DNA from: B73-G16 sp964611295
GTDB lineage: Bacteria > Desulfobacterota > B13-G15
Assembly: GCA_964611295.1 (NCBI GenBank)
Contig: CAZSWV010000006.1
Span: forward strand, 1-64,000
DNA: 64,000 nt
Reading direction: 5' to 3'
Below are positions 1-8,083 of the stretch, in pieces. The notes beneath the pieces were generated by a model. That model had not been told where the DNA came from, made no database searches, and was given only the letters and a program-made list of their open reading frames with translations. Both the position numbers and the translations under genes were made by a program. Positions within the stretch are counted from its first letter, which is position 1. Every line of letters starts with the position of its first letter.

Positions 1-1294
1 GGGGGTGGCTGTCTCTGGGGGGGTTGATTCGATGGTCTTACTTGACGTATTGGAAGGGCTCTCTGAGGAAAAGGGCTGGGAGCTCTATGTGTTACATGTG
101 GAACACGGTATAAGGCAAGAAGAATCCTTGAGGGATGAGGCCTTTGTAAAGGGGCTTTCGCTTTCCAAGGGATTGCCCTTTTTTTCTTGGAAGGTGGACG
201 TCCCTTTTTACGCCAGAAAGTACAAGCTTTCCTTGGAGGAGGCAGCAAGGGACTTGCGTTATGCCTTATTGGAAGAAGCTGCTGTGAGCTTAGGACTTGA
301 CGCAGTCGCCTTAGGGCATACCGCAGACGACCAAGTGGAAACCGTCCTCCTTGCCCTTTTGAGGGGGGCAGGGCTTAAGGGCTTGAAGGGGATGCCACCG
401 AAAAGAGGGGTTTTCGTTAGGCCCCTGATCAAGGTATGGCGAAAAGAAATAGAAGAATATGCAAAACAAAGGGGGATAAGATTTGTAGAGGATAGCACGA
501 ACTTCAATCCTTCTTTTCTCCGAAATCGGGTGAGGCTCGAGCTCTTGCCCAAACTGGAGTCCTTTAACCCCCGCATAAAGGAGAGGATCCTTGAAATGTC
601 CGAAGTCCTAAGGGAGGAAGACGAGGCTTTGGACTGGATCCTACAAACACACCTGGAGACCCTAGGGATTACCTTCGCCCAAGAGTTACCCGAGGAGGTG
701 CTCATAAAGTTGCCCATGGGGTTAAAGGTGAGGTTAATGGCCCATCTTTACGAAAAGGCCACAGGGAGAGGGTTGTCTTACAGACACCTTTTGGCCATAA
801 AGGGCTTATTGGAAGGGAGATACCAGAGGGTGGACTTGCCTGGTGGTATGTGTTTGGAAAGGTTCCATGGAGGTCTTTATTTCGGTCCTCCTCCTAGCTT
901 TGAGGCCTTTGAGGAGAAGACCTTAAAGGTTCCAGGTGTTACAGAGCTTGGCCAGGGGTTGGCCATAGAGGCGGAGGTCTTTGAAGGATACCCTCCTGAG
1001 AAGCCAGGACCTGATATAGCCTATCTTGACTGGGATAGCGTCTCCTTTCCTCTTAAGGTTAGGCCTTCGAAGTTAGGTGATAGGTTTGTCCCCTTGGGCC
1101 TGAAGGGAAAGAAGAAACTCCACGACTTCTTCGTGGACATGAAGGTACCTCGTCACAAGAGGTGGTCCGTACCTGTTGTGGTCTCTGGGCAGGAGATTTG
1201 CTGGGTAGTGGGTTTTAGGGTGGACGATCGATTTAAAGCTTCCCCTTCAAGCCGAAAGACCTTGGTCCTAAAGCTTAAAGGAGGTATACGGTGA
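1..1294 (+). CDS. tilS: tRNA(Ile)-lysidine synthase TilS, 5' end cut by the window
   Basis: TilS uses ATP and lysine to convert C34 of the AUA-reading tRNA-Ile to lysidine. The PP-loop motif SGGVDS opens the visible reading frame, followed by the family features HVEHGIR and GHTADDQVET. A C-terminal TilS domain ends at the TGA at 1292-1294. Family members normally carry roughly 20 residues before the PP-loop, so the GTG at 5 is probably internal and the true start lies left of the window. The 3' end overlaps the convergent moeA by 20 bases with no terminator between them. ATA codons are common in the neighbouring genes, consistent with a need for this enzyme. Identification is secure; only the start is missing. 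Confidence 0.93.
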   Translation, partial: GVAVSGGVDSMVLLDVLEGLSEEKGWELYVLHVEHGIRQEESLRDEAFVKGLSLSKGLPFFSWKVDVPFYARKYKLSLEEAARDLRYALLEEAAVSLGLDAVALGHTADDQVETVLLALLRGAGLKGLKGMPPKRGVFVRPLIKVWRKEIEEYAKQRGIRFVEDSTNFNPSFLRNRVRLELLPKLESFNPRIKERILEMSEVLREEDEALDWILQTHLETLGITFAQELPEEVLIKLPMGLKVRLMAHLYEKATGRGLSYRHLLAIKGLLEGRYQRVDLPGGMCLERFHGGLYFGPPPSFEAFEEKTLKVPGVTELGQGLAIEAEVFEGYPPEKPGPDIAYLDWDSVSFPLKVRPSKLGDRFVPLGLKGKKKLHDFFVDMKVPRHKRWSVPVVVSGQEICWVVGFRVDDRFKASPSSRKTLVLKLKGGIR

Positions 1295-2501
1295 CCTCCT
1301 CCCCTTCAACTAGTCCTTCCCTTTCAAGTTCTACCTTCAATAACCCTTGGCCCCTGACCAAAGGCCAAAGGGCCCCAGATTTGGAAAATATGGGTTCCGC
1401 CCATACCTCTTCTCCTCGCTTCTCCAGGACTACCCTTATGTAATCTTCCCGCCCGCTCGCCGAAGGGACGTTACGCTTTACCCTCGCCTTTATATAGGAA
1501 CGAAAAGGCGGAAGGTACGGTTCTTCCCCCCCTATCTTCCTTAAGGAAGGAAGTACCAGCACCATCGTGACTATGGCACATGAGGCAGGGTGGCCCGGAA
1601 GCCCCCAGATGGGTACCTGGTCCACCTTGGCAAAAAGGGTGGGTTTCCCTGGGCTTATGGCTACACCGTGTACTAAGACTTCTGCGCCTAATTCTTCCAA
1701 GGCCTTGGCCACAAGGTCCCTTGTCCCTACGGAGCTTCCGCCAGACACCAAGACCATATCGCAGAGCTCCACGGCTTTCTTCAGGGAGTCGATGAGTTCC
1801 TCTTTTCGATCTCTTACATGACCTAAGAATAAGGGTGCACCTCCTTCTTGTTTGACAAATCCCATGAGCATATAGGCATTGGAGTTCCTGATCTGACCCA
1901 AGGCAGGTTCCGCCTCTACAGGGACGATCTCATCGCCTGTGGAGATGATACCTACGCGGGGCTTTTTGAAGACTGTAAGGTATTTCAAGCCTATAGTGGC
2001 ACATATCCCCAAGTCTTGTGGTTTTAGCCTTCTCCCCTTTTCCAGAAGGAGTTCCCCCTTTTTGAAGTCTTCACCTGGCCTCATTACGTTCTCCCAAGGG
2101 GCAATGGGTCTGAGGACCTCTATTTCCCCTTGGGATATACCCCTTACATGTTCCACCATAATGACCCCATTGGCCCCTTCAGGTAACATACCGCCTGTAG
2201 GTACATATGCAGCCTCCCCTTCCCCGAGCACGAAGGTCGGAGCCTTCCCCATTTCCACCTCTCCCACTACCTTAAAGGGGATTGGCGAAGAAAGGGACGC
2301 ACCGAAGGTATCCTCTGCCTTAAGGGCATAACCGTCCATAGTGGACCTCGGGAAAGGGGGAAAGTCCAAGGGTGCCACTACAGGATGAGCCAAAACCCTT
2401 CCGTAGGCCTCCTCTAAGGGGATCTCCTCTTGCCCTACGGTTTTCAGGTCCTCGTAAAGTTTCCACACATCCGATACCCTTTTCACCTCGAAGAATTCCA
2501 T
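1275..2501 (-). CDS. moeA: Molybdopterin molybdenumtransferase MoeA
   Basis: MoeA inserts molybdate into adenylylated molybdopterin, the last common step of molybdenum cofactor synthesis. The 408-residue length is normal. Visible signatures are the N-terminal PRSTMDGYAL segment, TGGMLPEGAN, the MoCF-type stretch with STGDEIV near the middle, the VSGGSSVGTRD loop, and GLPGHPAS before the C-terminal beta domain. It is the last gene of a minus-strand operon (inositol-phosphate synthase, moaA, moaC-MOSC, moeA) and starts 19 bases after its neighbour with only a weak ribosome site. It should supply the two molybdenum enzymes encoded at 43-51 kb. Its stop lies inside the end of tilS. Confidence 0.95.
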   Translation of the reverse strand: MEFFEVKRVSDVWKLYEDLKTVGQEEIPLEEAYGRVLAHPVVAPLDFPPFPRSTMDGYALKAEDTFGASLSSPIPFKVVGEVEMGKAPTFVLGEGEAAYVPTGGMLPEGANGVIMVEHVRGISQGEIEVLRPIAPWENVMRPGEDFKKGELLLEKGRRLKPQDLGICATIGLKYLTVFKKPRVGIISTGDEIVPVEAEPALGQIRNSNAYMLMGFVKQEGGAPLFLGHVRDRKEELIDSLKKAVELCDMVLVSGGSSVGTRDLVAKALEELGAEVLVHGVAISPGKPTLFAKVDQVPIWGLPGHPASCAIVTMVLVLPSLRKIGGEEPYLPPFRSYIKARVKRNVPSASGREDYIRVVLEKRGEEVWAEPIFSKSGALWPLVRGQGLLKVELEREGLVEGEEVTVYLL

Positions 2502-2520
2502 ATGCCTGGAAAGGTTTGGT

Positions 2521-3411
2521 TCAGATTATTTCTACGGGATCCCCTACCTTAACGGTGCCGTCCTTCAATACGGCTGCAAAACGACCTTCTCTGCTGACAA
2601 TCCAAGGTCGTCCTTTTTGTTCCAGTTTCCCTTTTCCTATCTGGACGATCTCAACCTCGGCTTCTCCCAATCGTAGCCTTCTGCCGACCCTTAGCTCGTC
2701 CAGGGGGATTCCCCTTATGGTGATGTTTTCACTGTATTCGTCGGGCTTAAGGGTTCGTAATACCTCTTCGGGGGCAAAGGCCAGGGCTTCAAGGGGAAAG
2801 ATGCTCAGCTGCCTTTCGGAACCCGCATGGGCATCTCCTTCAAGGCCGAAACCCGCCTTAAGGACCCCTTGGCCCACGTTCTTCTTTGGGACTCCCCTTT
2901 CAGCAGAAAGGTTGACAGCCACCACCTCCCCTTTGGGAGGCCTATAGGACCAATGGCCGCTTTTACCACCTGACTTTTCCAGGAGTCTGATGCCGTTTAT
3001 AGTGGTACTTCTATCTATGGCCTTGACCATATCGTAAACCGTTAAGGCAGAAACAGCGACCGCCACAAGGGCCTCCATTTCCGCCCCTGTACGCCCCCAA
3101 AGCCTCACGTGGCTTTCCAACCTCAAGGCCCCAGACTCAGATTGGGGGAAGAACTCCACCCCTACGTAGGTGAGCCCCAAGGGATGACAGAGGGGTATGA
3201 GCTCAGATGCCCTTTTGGCTGCCATGATGCCGGCGATCCTGCTTACGGAAAGTACGTCGCCCTTAGGCACCTGTCCTTCGAAGATGAGCTTGAGGGTAGA
3301 AGGCCTCATCCAAACCCATGCCTCGGCCCTAGCTTCCCTCAGCGTCATTTCCTTATCGGCAACGTCTACCATCTTCGCTTGGCCCTTTTGGTCCAGATGG
3401 GTCAGCTCCAC
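2521..3411 (-). CDS. moaC: Fused cyclic pyranopterin monophosphate synthase (MoaC) - MOSC domain protein
   Basis: The N-terminal half (about residues 1-150) is MoaC, which with MoaA turns GTP into cyclic pyranopterin monophosphate. It shows ELTHLD, KMVDV, LIPLCHPL, TGAEMEAL and VYDMVKAID. The C-terminal half (about 155-296) is a MOSC domain, with NLSAERGVPK and SENITIRG; MOSC domains are linked to sulfur transfer to molybdenum cofactor enzymes. I start it at GTG 3411, where a GGAGG lies six bases upstream and the protein begins at ELTHLD as family members do, two bases after the moaA stop. A longer in-frame GTG at 3447 would overlap moaA and has a poorer ribosome site. The fusion would couple an early and a late step of Moco handling (inference). 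Confidence 0.92.
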   Translation of the reverse strand: MELTHLDQKGQAKMVDVADKEMTLREARAEAWVWMRPSTLKLIFEGQVPKGDVLSVSRIAGIMAAKRASELIPLCHPLGLTYVGVEFFPQSESGALRLESHVRLWGRTGAEMEALVAVAVSALTVYDMVKAIDRSTTINGIRLLEKSGGKSGHWSYRPPKGEVVAVNLSAERGVPKKNVGQGVLKAGFGLEGDAHAGSERQLSIFPLEALAFAPEEVLRTLKPDEYSENITIRGIPLDELRVGRRLRLGEAEVEIVQIGKGKLEQKGRPWIVSREGRFAAVLKDGTVKVGDPVEII

Positions 3412-3413
3412 CT

Positions 3414-4394
3414 TTATCCTCCAATGGAGTTCATCCCCCTTTGACACTTCCTGAACCTAAAACCATCCCTTACGCCGATGTAAGGTTTTTTGGCCAAAGC
3501 CTCCCTTAAAGCATCGACCACCCCTTCTTCCCCTTTTTCCCTCAGGCGCGTCTTTAGATCTACTTCCTCATCCGAGAAGAGACACGCCCTGATTTTACCA
3601 TCAGGGGTAAGCCTCAAACGGTTGCAGTCCTTACAGAAATGGGAGCTTAAGGGTGAGATGAAGCCTATCTCGCCTTTTGCCCCTTCGAACTTGAAGCGCC
3701 TAGCTGGGCCATCCAAAGGGTTCGAAGGGATGGGGCGGAGGTTGCCGAGGGGCTCGATCTTCTTCCTTATGTCCTCACAGCTTAGGACCATGGAACTATC
3801 CCAGGGGTTACCACCTACAGGCATGAACTCAATGAAGCGTACATGTAAAGGCAGTTCAAAGGTCAAACGCACGAAATCCTCGATTTCGTCTTCATTCATG
3901 CCCTTAAGGGCCACGACGTTTATCTTTACTGGACTAAGGCCCACCTCTAAGGCCTTTTGTATTCCGTCCCATACATCGTGGAAGGCCGCATAGCCGGTGA
4001 TGGCAGCGAAACGATCGGGCCTTAAGCTGTCAAGGCTTACGTTAACCCTTTTGAGCCCAGCGTCCTTAAGGTCTTGGGCATAACGCCCAAGCAAAACCCC
4101 GTTGGTGGTAAGGCTTAGGTCCGAAAGACCTCCTATCTGGGCGAGGGCCTTCACCAATTTGACTATGTCCCTCCTTACAAGGGGTTCCCCCCCTGTGAGC
4201 CTGACCTTTCTGACCCCTTTATGGGAGAGGATCCTTACTACCTCTACGATCTCTTCGAAGGTCAAGAGGTCCTTTTGGTTAAGGCGTTCGCCCTCGCCTA
4301 TTGGCCTGCAATAACGGCACTTTAAGTTACAACGGTCAGTGACCGAGATCCTAAGATAGCTTACAGGCCTTTCGTAAGGGTCCTTTAATGTCAC
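3414..4394 (-). CDS. moaA: GTP 3',8-cyclase MoaA (radical SAM)
   Basis: MoaA makes 3',8-cyclo-7,8-dihydro-GTP, the first Moco intermediate. The N-terminal CNLKCRYC motif binds the radical-SAM [4Fe-4S] cluster. The C-terminal region has CKDCNRLRLT followed by a further Cys in IRACL, which bind the second cluster that holds GTP. TGGEPL and VNVSLDSL are typical SAM-barrel segments. At 326 residues it is normal, though its tail lacks the usual GG ending. It starts with GTG at 4394, sharing a 4-base GTGA overlap with the preceding inositol-phosphate synthase stop, so translation is probably coupled. Confidence 0.96.
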   Translation of the reverse strand: MTLKDPYERPVSYLRISVTDRCNLKCRYCRPIGEGERLNQKDLLTFEEIVEVVRILSHKGVRKVRLTGGEPLVRRDIVKLVKALAQIGGLSDLSLTTNGVLLGRYAQDLKDAGLKRVNVSLDSLRPDRFAAITGYAAFHDVWDGIQKALEVGLSPVKINVVALKGMNEDEIEDFVRLTFELPLHVRFIEFMPVGGNPWDSSMVLSCEDIRKKIEPLGNLRPIPSNPLDGPARRFKFEGAKGEIGFISPLSSHFCKDCNRLRLTPDGKIRACLFSDEEVDLKTRLREKGEEGVVDALREALAKKPYIGVRDGFRFRKCQRGMNSIGG

Positions 4395-5497
4395 CTTTCC
4401 CTTTCCCCTCTGATGAACTCCTCCACCATCTTCTTGGCCTCCCAGTCCGGATACTGAACGGGAGGGTGTTTCATAGTATAAGCCGAAATGGAATAAAGGG
4501 GACCCCCTATCCCCCTATCCTTGGCCAGTTTACAGCACCTTATGGCATCGATCATACAGCCTGCGCTATTGGGGGAGTCCTCTACTTCGAGCCTTACTTC
4601 TAGGTTCATAGGCACATCGCCGAACAGCCTCCCTTCTATCCTCAAGTAACATATCTTACGGTCCTTAAGCCATGGTACCCAGTCCGAAGGCCCTATGTGG
4701 ATCATGTCTCCGTCAAGTTCGTATGGCAACATAGAGGTGACGGCACGGGTCTTGGAGATCTTCTTGCTCTTCAAGCGGCTCCTCTCCAACATGTTCAGGA
4801 AATCCGTATTCCCTCCGAAATTCAACTGATAAGCCCTTTCCACCTTTATGCCCCTATCGACGAAGAGCTTTGTGAGGACGCGGTGTAATATGGTCGCCCC
4901 TAACTGTGACTTCACGTCATCCCCTACTGCAGGTACCCCTTCCTTTTCGAACCTCTCTGCCCATGTTTTGTCAGAGACTATGAAGACGGGCATGGCGTTG
5001 ATGAAGGCCACCCCTGCCCTGAGGGAAGCCTCGGCGTAAAACCTGGCGGCCATTTCGGAGCCCACCGGTACGTAGTTGATGAACACATCTGCCCCCGTCT
5101 CCTTGAGGACCGAGACCACATCTTCCAACTCGTCCTCCCTTTCATCGGCCAAAACAAAGGTCCTGTCCAAGGGATAATCAGCCATATGGGGCGCCACCCC
5201 ATCGAGGACCTTTCCCATCCTAACCTTGACGCCGAGATGGGGGATTTCGGGCTCAAAGACGGTCGTGCAGTTGGGAGGGGAAAATATGGCCTCGGAGAGG
5301 TCCTTCCCCACCTTTCTGGCATCTACGTCCCAGGCTGCAACTACCTCGATATCCCAAGGTTTGTAGCCTCCGATGTCCTGATACATGATGCCACTTACGT
5401 CCAAGTTCTTCCGCTTTCTGTAATAGTAAACGCCTTGGATGAGGGAACTGGCACAGTTACCTACTCCGGCAATCGCTATCTTAACTTTGTCCCCCAT
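4391..5497 (-). CDS. ino1: Inositol-3-phosphate synthase (myo-inositol-1-phosphate synthase)
   Basis: This enzyme isomerises glucose-6-phosphate to inositol-3-phosphate using bound NAD. The 368-residue length matches the short archaeal/actinobacterial type rather than the longer eukaryotic one. Supporting segments are the Rossmann start AGVGNCASSLIQG, NYVPVGSE, GDDVKSQ and NFGGNTDFLN, which contains the conserved NGGNTDF-like core, and KSKKISKTRAV with catalytic lysines. It is the first gene of an operon otherwise devoted to molybdenum cofactor synthesis. A good GAGGAGGG ribosome site precedes the ATG. In thermophiles inositol phosphate can feed di-myo-inositol-phosphate solutes or inositol lipids, but no partner gene is in the window. 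Confidence 0.95.
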   Translation of the reverse strand: MGDKVKIAIAGVGNCASSLIQGVYYYRKRKNLDVSGIMYQDIGGYKPWDIEVVAAWDVDARKVGKDLSEAIFSPPNCTTVFEPEIPHLGVKVRMGKVLDGVAPHMADYPLDRTFVLADEREDELEDVVSVLKETGADVFINYVPVGSEMAARFYAEASLRAGVAFINAMPVFIVSDKTWAERFEKEGVPAVGDDVKSQLGATILHRVLTKLFVDRGIKVERAYQLNFGGNTDFLNMLERSRLKSKKISKTRAVTSMLPYELDGDMIHIGPSDWVPWLKDRKICYLRIEGRLFGDVPMNLEVRLEVEDSPNSAGCMIDAIRCCKLAKDRGIGGPLYSISAYTMKHPPVQYPDWEAKKMVEEFIRGERER

Positions 5498-5561
5498 TAT
5501 TTTCCCTCCTCAAAGGGTTGTGGATAAGACAACATCCCTCCCTGTCGCTTGGGACATAAAA

Positions 5562-5590
5562 AGTTTAAAGGTTGGAGCCCCTCATTTCAA
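5562..5590 (-). promoter_or_regulatory. Putative promoter of the ino1-moaA-moaC-moeA operon
   Basis: Read on the minus strand, TTGAAA (5585-5590) is separated by 17 bases from TAAACT (5562-5567), five of six and four of six matches to the sigma70 consensus. It lies about 65 bases upstream of the ino1 ATG. Predicted by eye only. Confidence 0.4.
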
Positions 5591-5612
5591 GTTTTACCAA
5601 TGTACCTTCCTC

Positions 5613-5641
5613 TTGACCGCGGCATCCCCTAATTTCATAAT
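5613..5641 (+). promoter_or_regulatory. Putative promoter giving a leaderless rhomboid mRNA
   Basis: TTGACC (5613-5618), a 17-base spacer and CATAAT (5636-5641) each match consensus at five of six positions. The expected transcription start falls at about 5647-5648, exactly on the GTG start of the rhomboid gene, which has no Shine-Dalgarno sequence. The -10 lies inside a small inverted repeat, CTAATT-TCAT-AATTAG (5629-5644). Confidence 0.5.
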
Positions 5642-5646
5642 TAGTT

Positions 5647-6339
5647 GTGTTTCCATTAAAGGACACGATACCCCATAGGAGTCCGCCTTTAAGTACGGTT
5701 TTTTTGCTTGTTTTAAATACCCTCGTGTTCTTTTATGAGCTCTCCCTTCCACCGGAAAGACTTAAGGCCCTTTTTTTCAACTTTGGTCTCATACCTTTGC
5801 GCTATCTTTCCCACGAATGGGCTCTCTCAGTGGGTTTATCACCATATAACCCTTTGCCTTTCCTCACGGCCATGTTCCTCCACGGAGGATGGTTTCATTT
5901 CATAAGCAACATGTGGTCCCTTTGGCTTTTTGGAGACAACGTGGAAGACAGGATGGGTCACCTGCGTTTTTTGGCCTTTTACCTTCTTTCAGGCCTTGCC
6001 GCGAGCTTGATCCACATGTTCTTCAACCCTTTGTCTCCTGTACCCACCATAGGGGCATCTGGGGCCATATCCGGGGTCATGGGGGCTTATATGGTCCTTT
6101 TCCCCACTTCCCGGATAATAACCCTTGTGCCTTTCTTCTTCCTGCCCCTTTTACTTGAGATACCCGCAGTGATCTTTCTGGGCCTTTGGTTTCTCAGCCA
6201 GTTTTTCTCAGGCCTTTTCAGCCTCCTGGCCCCTTCCAGTTTTGGAGGTATAGCCTGGTGGGCCCATGTCGGCGGTTTCCTTTTCGGGATACTGTCCCTG
6301 CCCTTCTTCAAGAAGAAGAGGAGGTATTACCTGTGGTAG
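5647..6339 (+). CDS. Rhomboid family intramembrane serine protease
   Basis: Rhomboids cleave transmembrane segments of substrate proteins. The 230-residue protein has about six hydrophobic segments. The catalytic serine is in GASGAISG (Ser138) and the catalytic histidine in AHVGG (His207). HGGWFHFISNMWSLWLFG is the conserved segment around the oxyanion-stabilising His and Asn. The N-terminal FPLKDTIP stretch is typical of the family, so the GTG at 5647 is the likely start although no ribosome site precedes it. The downstream hydrolase overlaps its 3' end by seven bases. Substrate unknown. Confidence 0.92.
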   Translation: MFPLKDTIPHRSPPLSTVFLLVLNTLVFFYELSLPPERLKALFFNFGLIPLRYLSHEWALSVGLSPYNPLPFLTAMFLHGGWFHFISNMWSLWLFGDNVEDRMGHLRFLAFYLLSGLAASLIHMFFNPLSPVPTIGASGAISGVMGAYMVLFPTSRIITLVPFFFLPLLLEIPAVIFLGLWFLSQFFSGLFSLLAPSSFGGIAWWAHVGGFLFGILSLPFFKKKRRYYLW

Positions 6340-6917
6340 AAGAGATGGTCCCCTATATGAGGCGCCGTTTCAAACTCAACTGGCAAAAGGCTGCCCTTCT
6401 GGTGATAGACGTCCAAGAGTATTTCAGGCCGCTTTTTTCCGGCATTCTTGGAAACATAAAGCGGCTCCTCTGGGCCTTTCGGACCTTGGAGCGACCTGTG
6501 GTCTTCACCGTCCATGGTCACAGGGATCCCGAACGCGATGGGGGGATGCTTTACAGGTGGTGGGGCGAATTGATCCGTGAGGGGACCTTCGATCATAGGA
6601 TAGTACAGGAGCTCGAGCCAAAGGAGGGTGAGAAGATCCTGCCCAAGAGGAGGTACAGCGCCTTTTATGGTACGGACCTTGAAGGATACCTAAGGGGGCT
6701 AGGGGTCGAGGAAGTAGTCATATGTGGAGTTATGACCAACCTGTGTTGTGAGACCACCGCGCGTGATGCCTTCATGAGGGACTTCCTGGTCTTTTTCGTG
6801 CACGACGCCACTGCCACCTCCCTTAAGGAGCTACACTTGGCCTCCTTGAAGAACCTCGCCTATGGGTTTGCTGTAGTCCTATCCACCGAGGAGGTGATCA
6901 AGGAGCTTGGGCTTTAA
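6333..6917 (+). CDS. Isochorismatase-like cysteine hydrolase
   Basis: This is a 194-residue member of the isochorismatase/nicotinamidase fold. The Asp-Lys-Cys catalytic triad is visible as Asp in LLVIDVQ, Lys in ILPKRRYSAF and Cys in GVMTNLCCETTARDA. The cis-peptide region precedes that Cys (VVICGVMTN). The real start is probably the GTG at 6333, which has AGGAGGT seven bases upstream and overlaps the rhomboid stop; the in-frame ATGs at 6345 and 6357 are alternatives. A far longer frame from 6186 runs through the rhomboid gene and is not credible. The substrate cannot be told from sequence; such enzymes hydrolyse isochorismate, nicotinamide, carbamoyl compounds or others. Confidence 0.88.
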   Translation: MVEEMVPYMRRRFKLNWQKAALLVIDVQEYFRPLFSGILGNIKRLLWAFRTLERPVVFTVHGHRDPERDGGMLYRWWGELIREGTFDHRIVQELEPKEGEKILPKRRYSAFYGTDLEGYLRGLGVEEVVICGVMTNLCCETTARDAFMRDFLVFFVHDATATSLKELHLASLKNLAYGFAVVLSTEEVIKELGL

Positions 6918-7551
6918 GGACCTGATATTCAACCATTAACTTCTTGATATCCTCCCAGGCAAGCCTTTTGTAACTCGGGTTCCTCAAGAGGAAGGCCGGA
7001 TGGAAGGTGGGCATCACCTTTATGCCCTTCCAATCGTGGAACTTTCCCCTTAAAGAGGTTATGGGTTCTTGTTTTCCCAAGATGCTCTGGGCAGCGACCG
7101 TACCCAAGGCGCACAGCAACTGCGGTCGTATGAGCTCTATCTGACGTAGCAGATACGGCATACACGCCTTTACCTCCTCAGGCCTTGGGTTACGGTTGTT
7201 TGGCGGACGGCATTTGACCACGTTGGTTATATAGACTTCCTCTCTTGAAAGTCCCATGGCCTTTATGATCTTGGTCAAAAGTTCCCCTGCCTTCCCTACA
7301 AAGGGGCGTCCCTTTTCGTCTTCTTCTGCTCCAGGGGCTTCTCCTACAAACACCAGGATGGCCTTTGGATTTCCTTCACCAAGCACGGGGTTTTTACGTC
7401 CTTTGTGAAGCGGACACTTTCTACATGAGAGGATCTCTACCTTTAAGCGTTCGAGTTCCTCTTGGACGCCTGGTTCCCTTGGAAGATACAGCTCCTTTAT
7501 GCCCATGAGCTCGAGGTGTTTTAGATATGCCCATAGGGCTTTGTCCTTCAT
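6898..7551 (-). CDS. Uracil-DNA glycosylase, family 4 ([4Fe-4S])
   Basis: It removes uracil arising from cytosine deamination, a lesion that rises with temperature. The family 4 signatures are GEAPGAEED (active-site motif, about residues 70-78), a CRKCPL pair upstream, two further Cys completing the [4Fe-4S] site (VVKCRPP and EVKACMPY), and HPAFLLR near the C-terminus. The 217-residue length is typical. Family 4 enzymes are widespread in thermophiles and many anaerobes. Its 3' end overlaps the convergent hydrolase gene by 20 bases. Confidence 0.95.
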   Translation of the reverse strand: MKDKALWAYLKHLELMGIKELYLPREPGVQEELERLKVEILSCRKCPLHKGRKNPVLGEGNPKAILVFVGEAPGAEEDEKGRPFVGKAGELLTKIIKAMGLSREEVYITNVVKCRPPNNRNPRPEEVKACMPYLLRQIELIRPQLLCALGTVAAQSILGKQEPITSLRGKFHDWKGIKVMPTFHPAFLLRNPSYKRLAWEDIKKLMVEYQVLKAQAP

Positions 7552-7611
7552 GCCCCTTAAAGTTCACCACAGCCTTGAGTTCCTCGCAAGAGGATGGTAT
7601 CTTCTCTCCAC

Positions 7612-7640
7612 TTTAAAGGATGGTCCTGAAACATTATACT
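7612..7640 (+). promoter_or_regulatory. Putative promoter before the 143-residue ORF
   Basis: TTTAAA (7612-7617), a 17-base spacer and TATACT (7635-7640) precede the ATG at 7652 by only 11 bases. The predicted leader is about five bases long and has no Shine-Dalgarno sequence. Confidence 0.4.
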
Positions 7641-7651
7641 TCGCTTAAACG

Positions 7652-8083
7652 ATGCCCAAAGGCCGTCTTCCTGACCCGTTGAAGAGAAGGGAAATCCTCT
7701 ACGGTAAAGGCACCCCCACTGAGGTGTTGATAGAGTACGGTAAGTTATACCTAGAGGAAGGGCGCCTGAACGATGCGGTGGAGTTCTTCGGTGTGGCCGG
7801 TTTCAAAGAGGGTTTGATGGAGATGAAGGAGTTGGCCATAAAGGAAGGCGACTACTTCCTTTTGGAGAGGGTCTTCGAGTTCCTCGGTGAGGAAGGTGGG
7901 AAAGAGGAGTGGCTTTCCTTGGGCAAAAGGGCTTTGGAGCTTGAGAAGTTCGTCTTTGCCAAGAAGGCCTTTGCGAAGGCAGGGGATTTGGAGGCTATGA
8001 AGGAAGTAGAAAAACTTCAAAGGGAGGTAAAGGGTGGAAAGGGAGAACAGAGAAGAACTGAGGAAGATGCTCCTCTCCCTTAG
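7652..8083 (+). CDS. Uncharacterised helical protein, possibly TPR/HEAT-like
   Basis: I do not recognise the family. The 143-residue product is soluble, highly charged and predicted helical. It has recurring helix pairs such as YGKLYLEEGRLNDAVEFF and AKKAFAKAGDLEAMKEV that resemble tetratricopeptide units with consensus residues partly lost, and a Lys/Glu-rich tail with no signal peptide or membrane segment. It overlaps the dksA-like gene by 50 bases in another frame, so the two are co-transcribed. A role linked to the DksA-like protein or the chaperonin operon downstream is only a positional inference. No ribosome site precedes the ATG. Confidence 0.7.
   Translation: MPKGRLPDPLKRREILYGKGTPTEVLIEYGKLYLEEGRLNDAVEFFGVAGFKEGLMEMKELAIKEGDYFLLERVFEFLGEEGGKEEWLSLGKRALELEKFVFAKKAFAKAGDLEAMKEVEKLQREVKGGKGEQRRTEEDAPLP

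Noticed and set aside
3412..3447. GTG 3447 as the start of moaC-MOSC
   Set aside because: It overlaps moaA by 34 bases and gives an N-terminal tail not typical of MoaC. GTG 3411 has GGAGG at ideal spacing and lies just after the moaA stop.
6186..6332. Upstream extension of the isochorismatase-like gene inside the rhomboid gene
   Set aside because: It is out of frame with the rhomboid gene, has no family similarity, and a good ribosome site serves GTG 6333.
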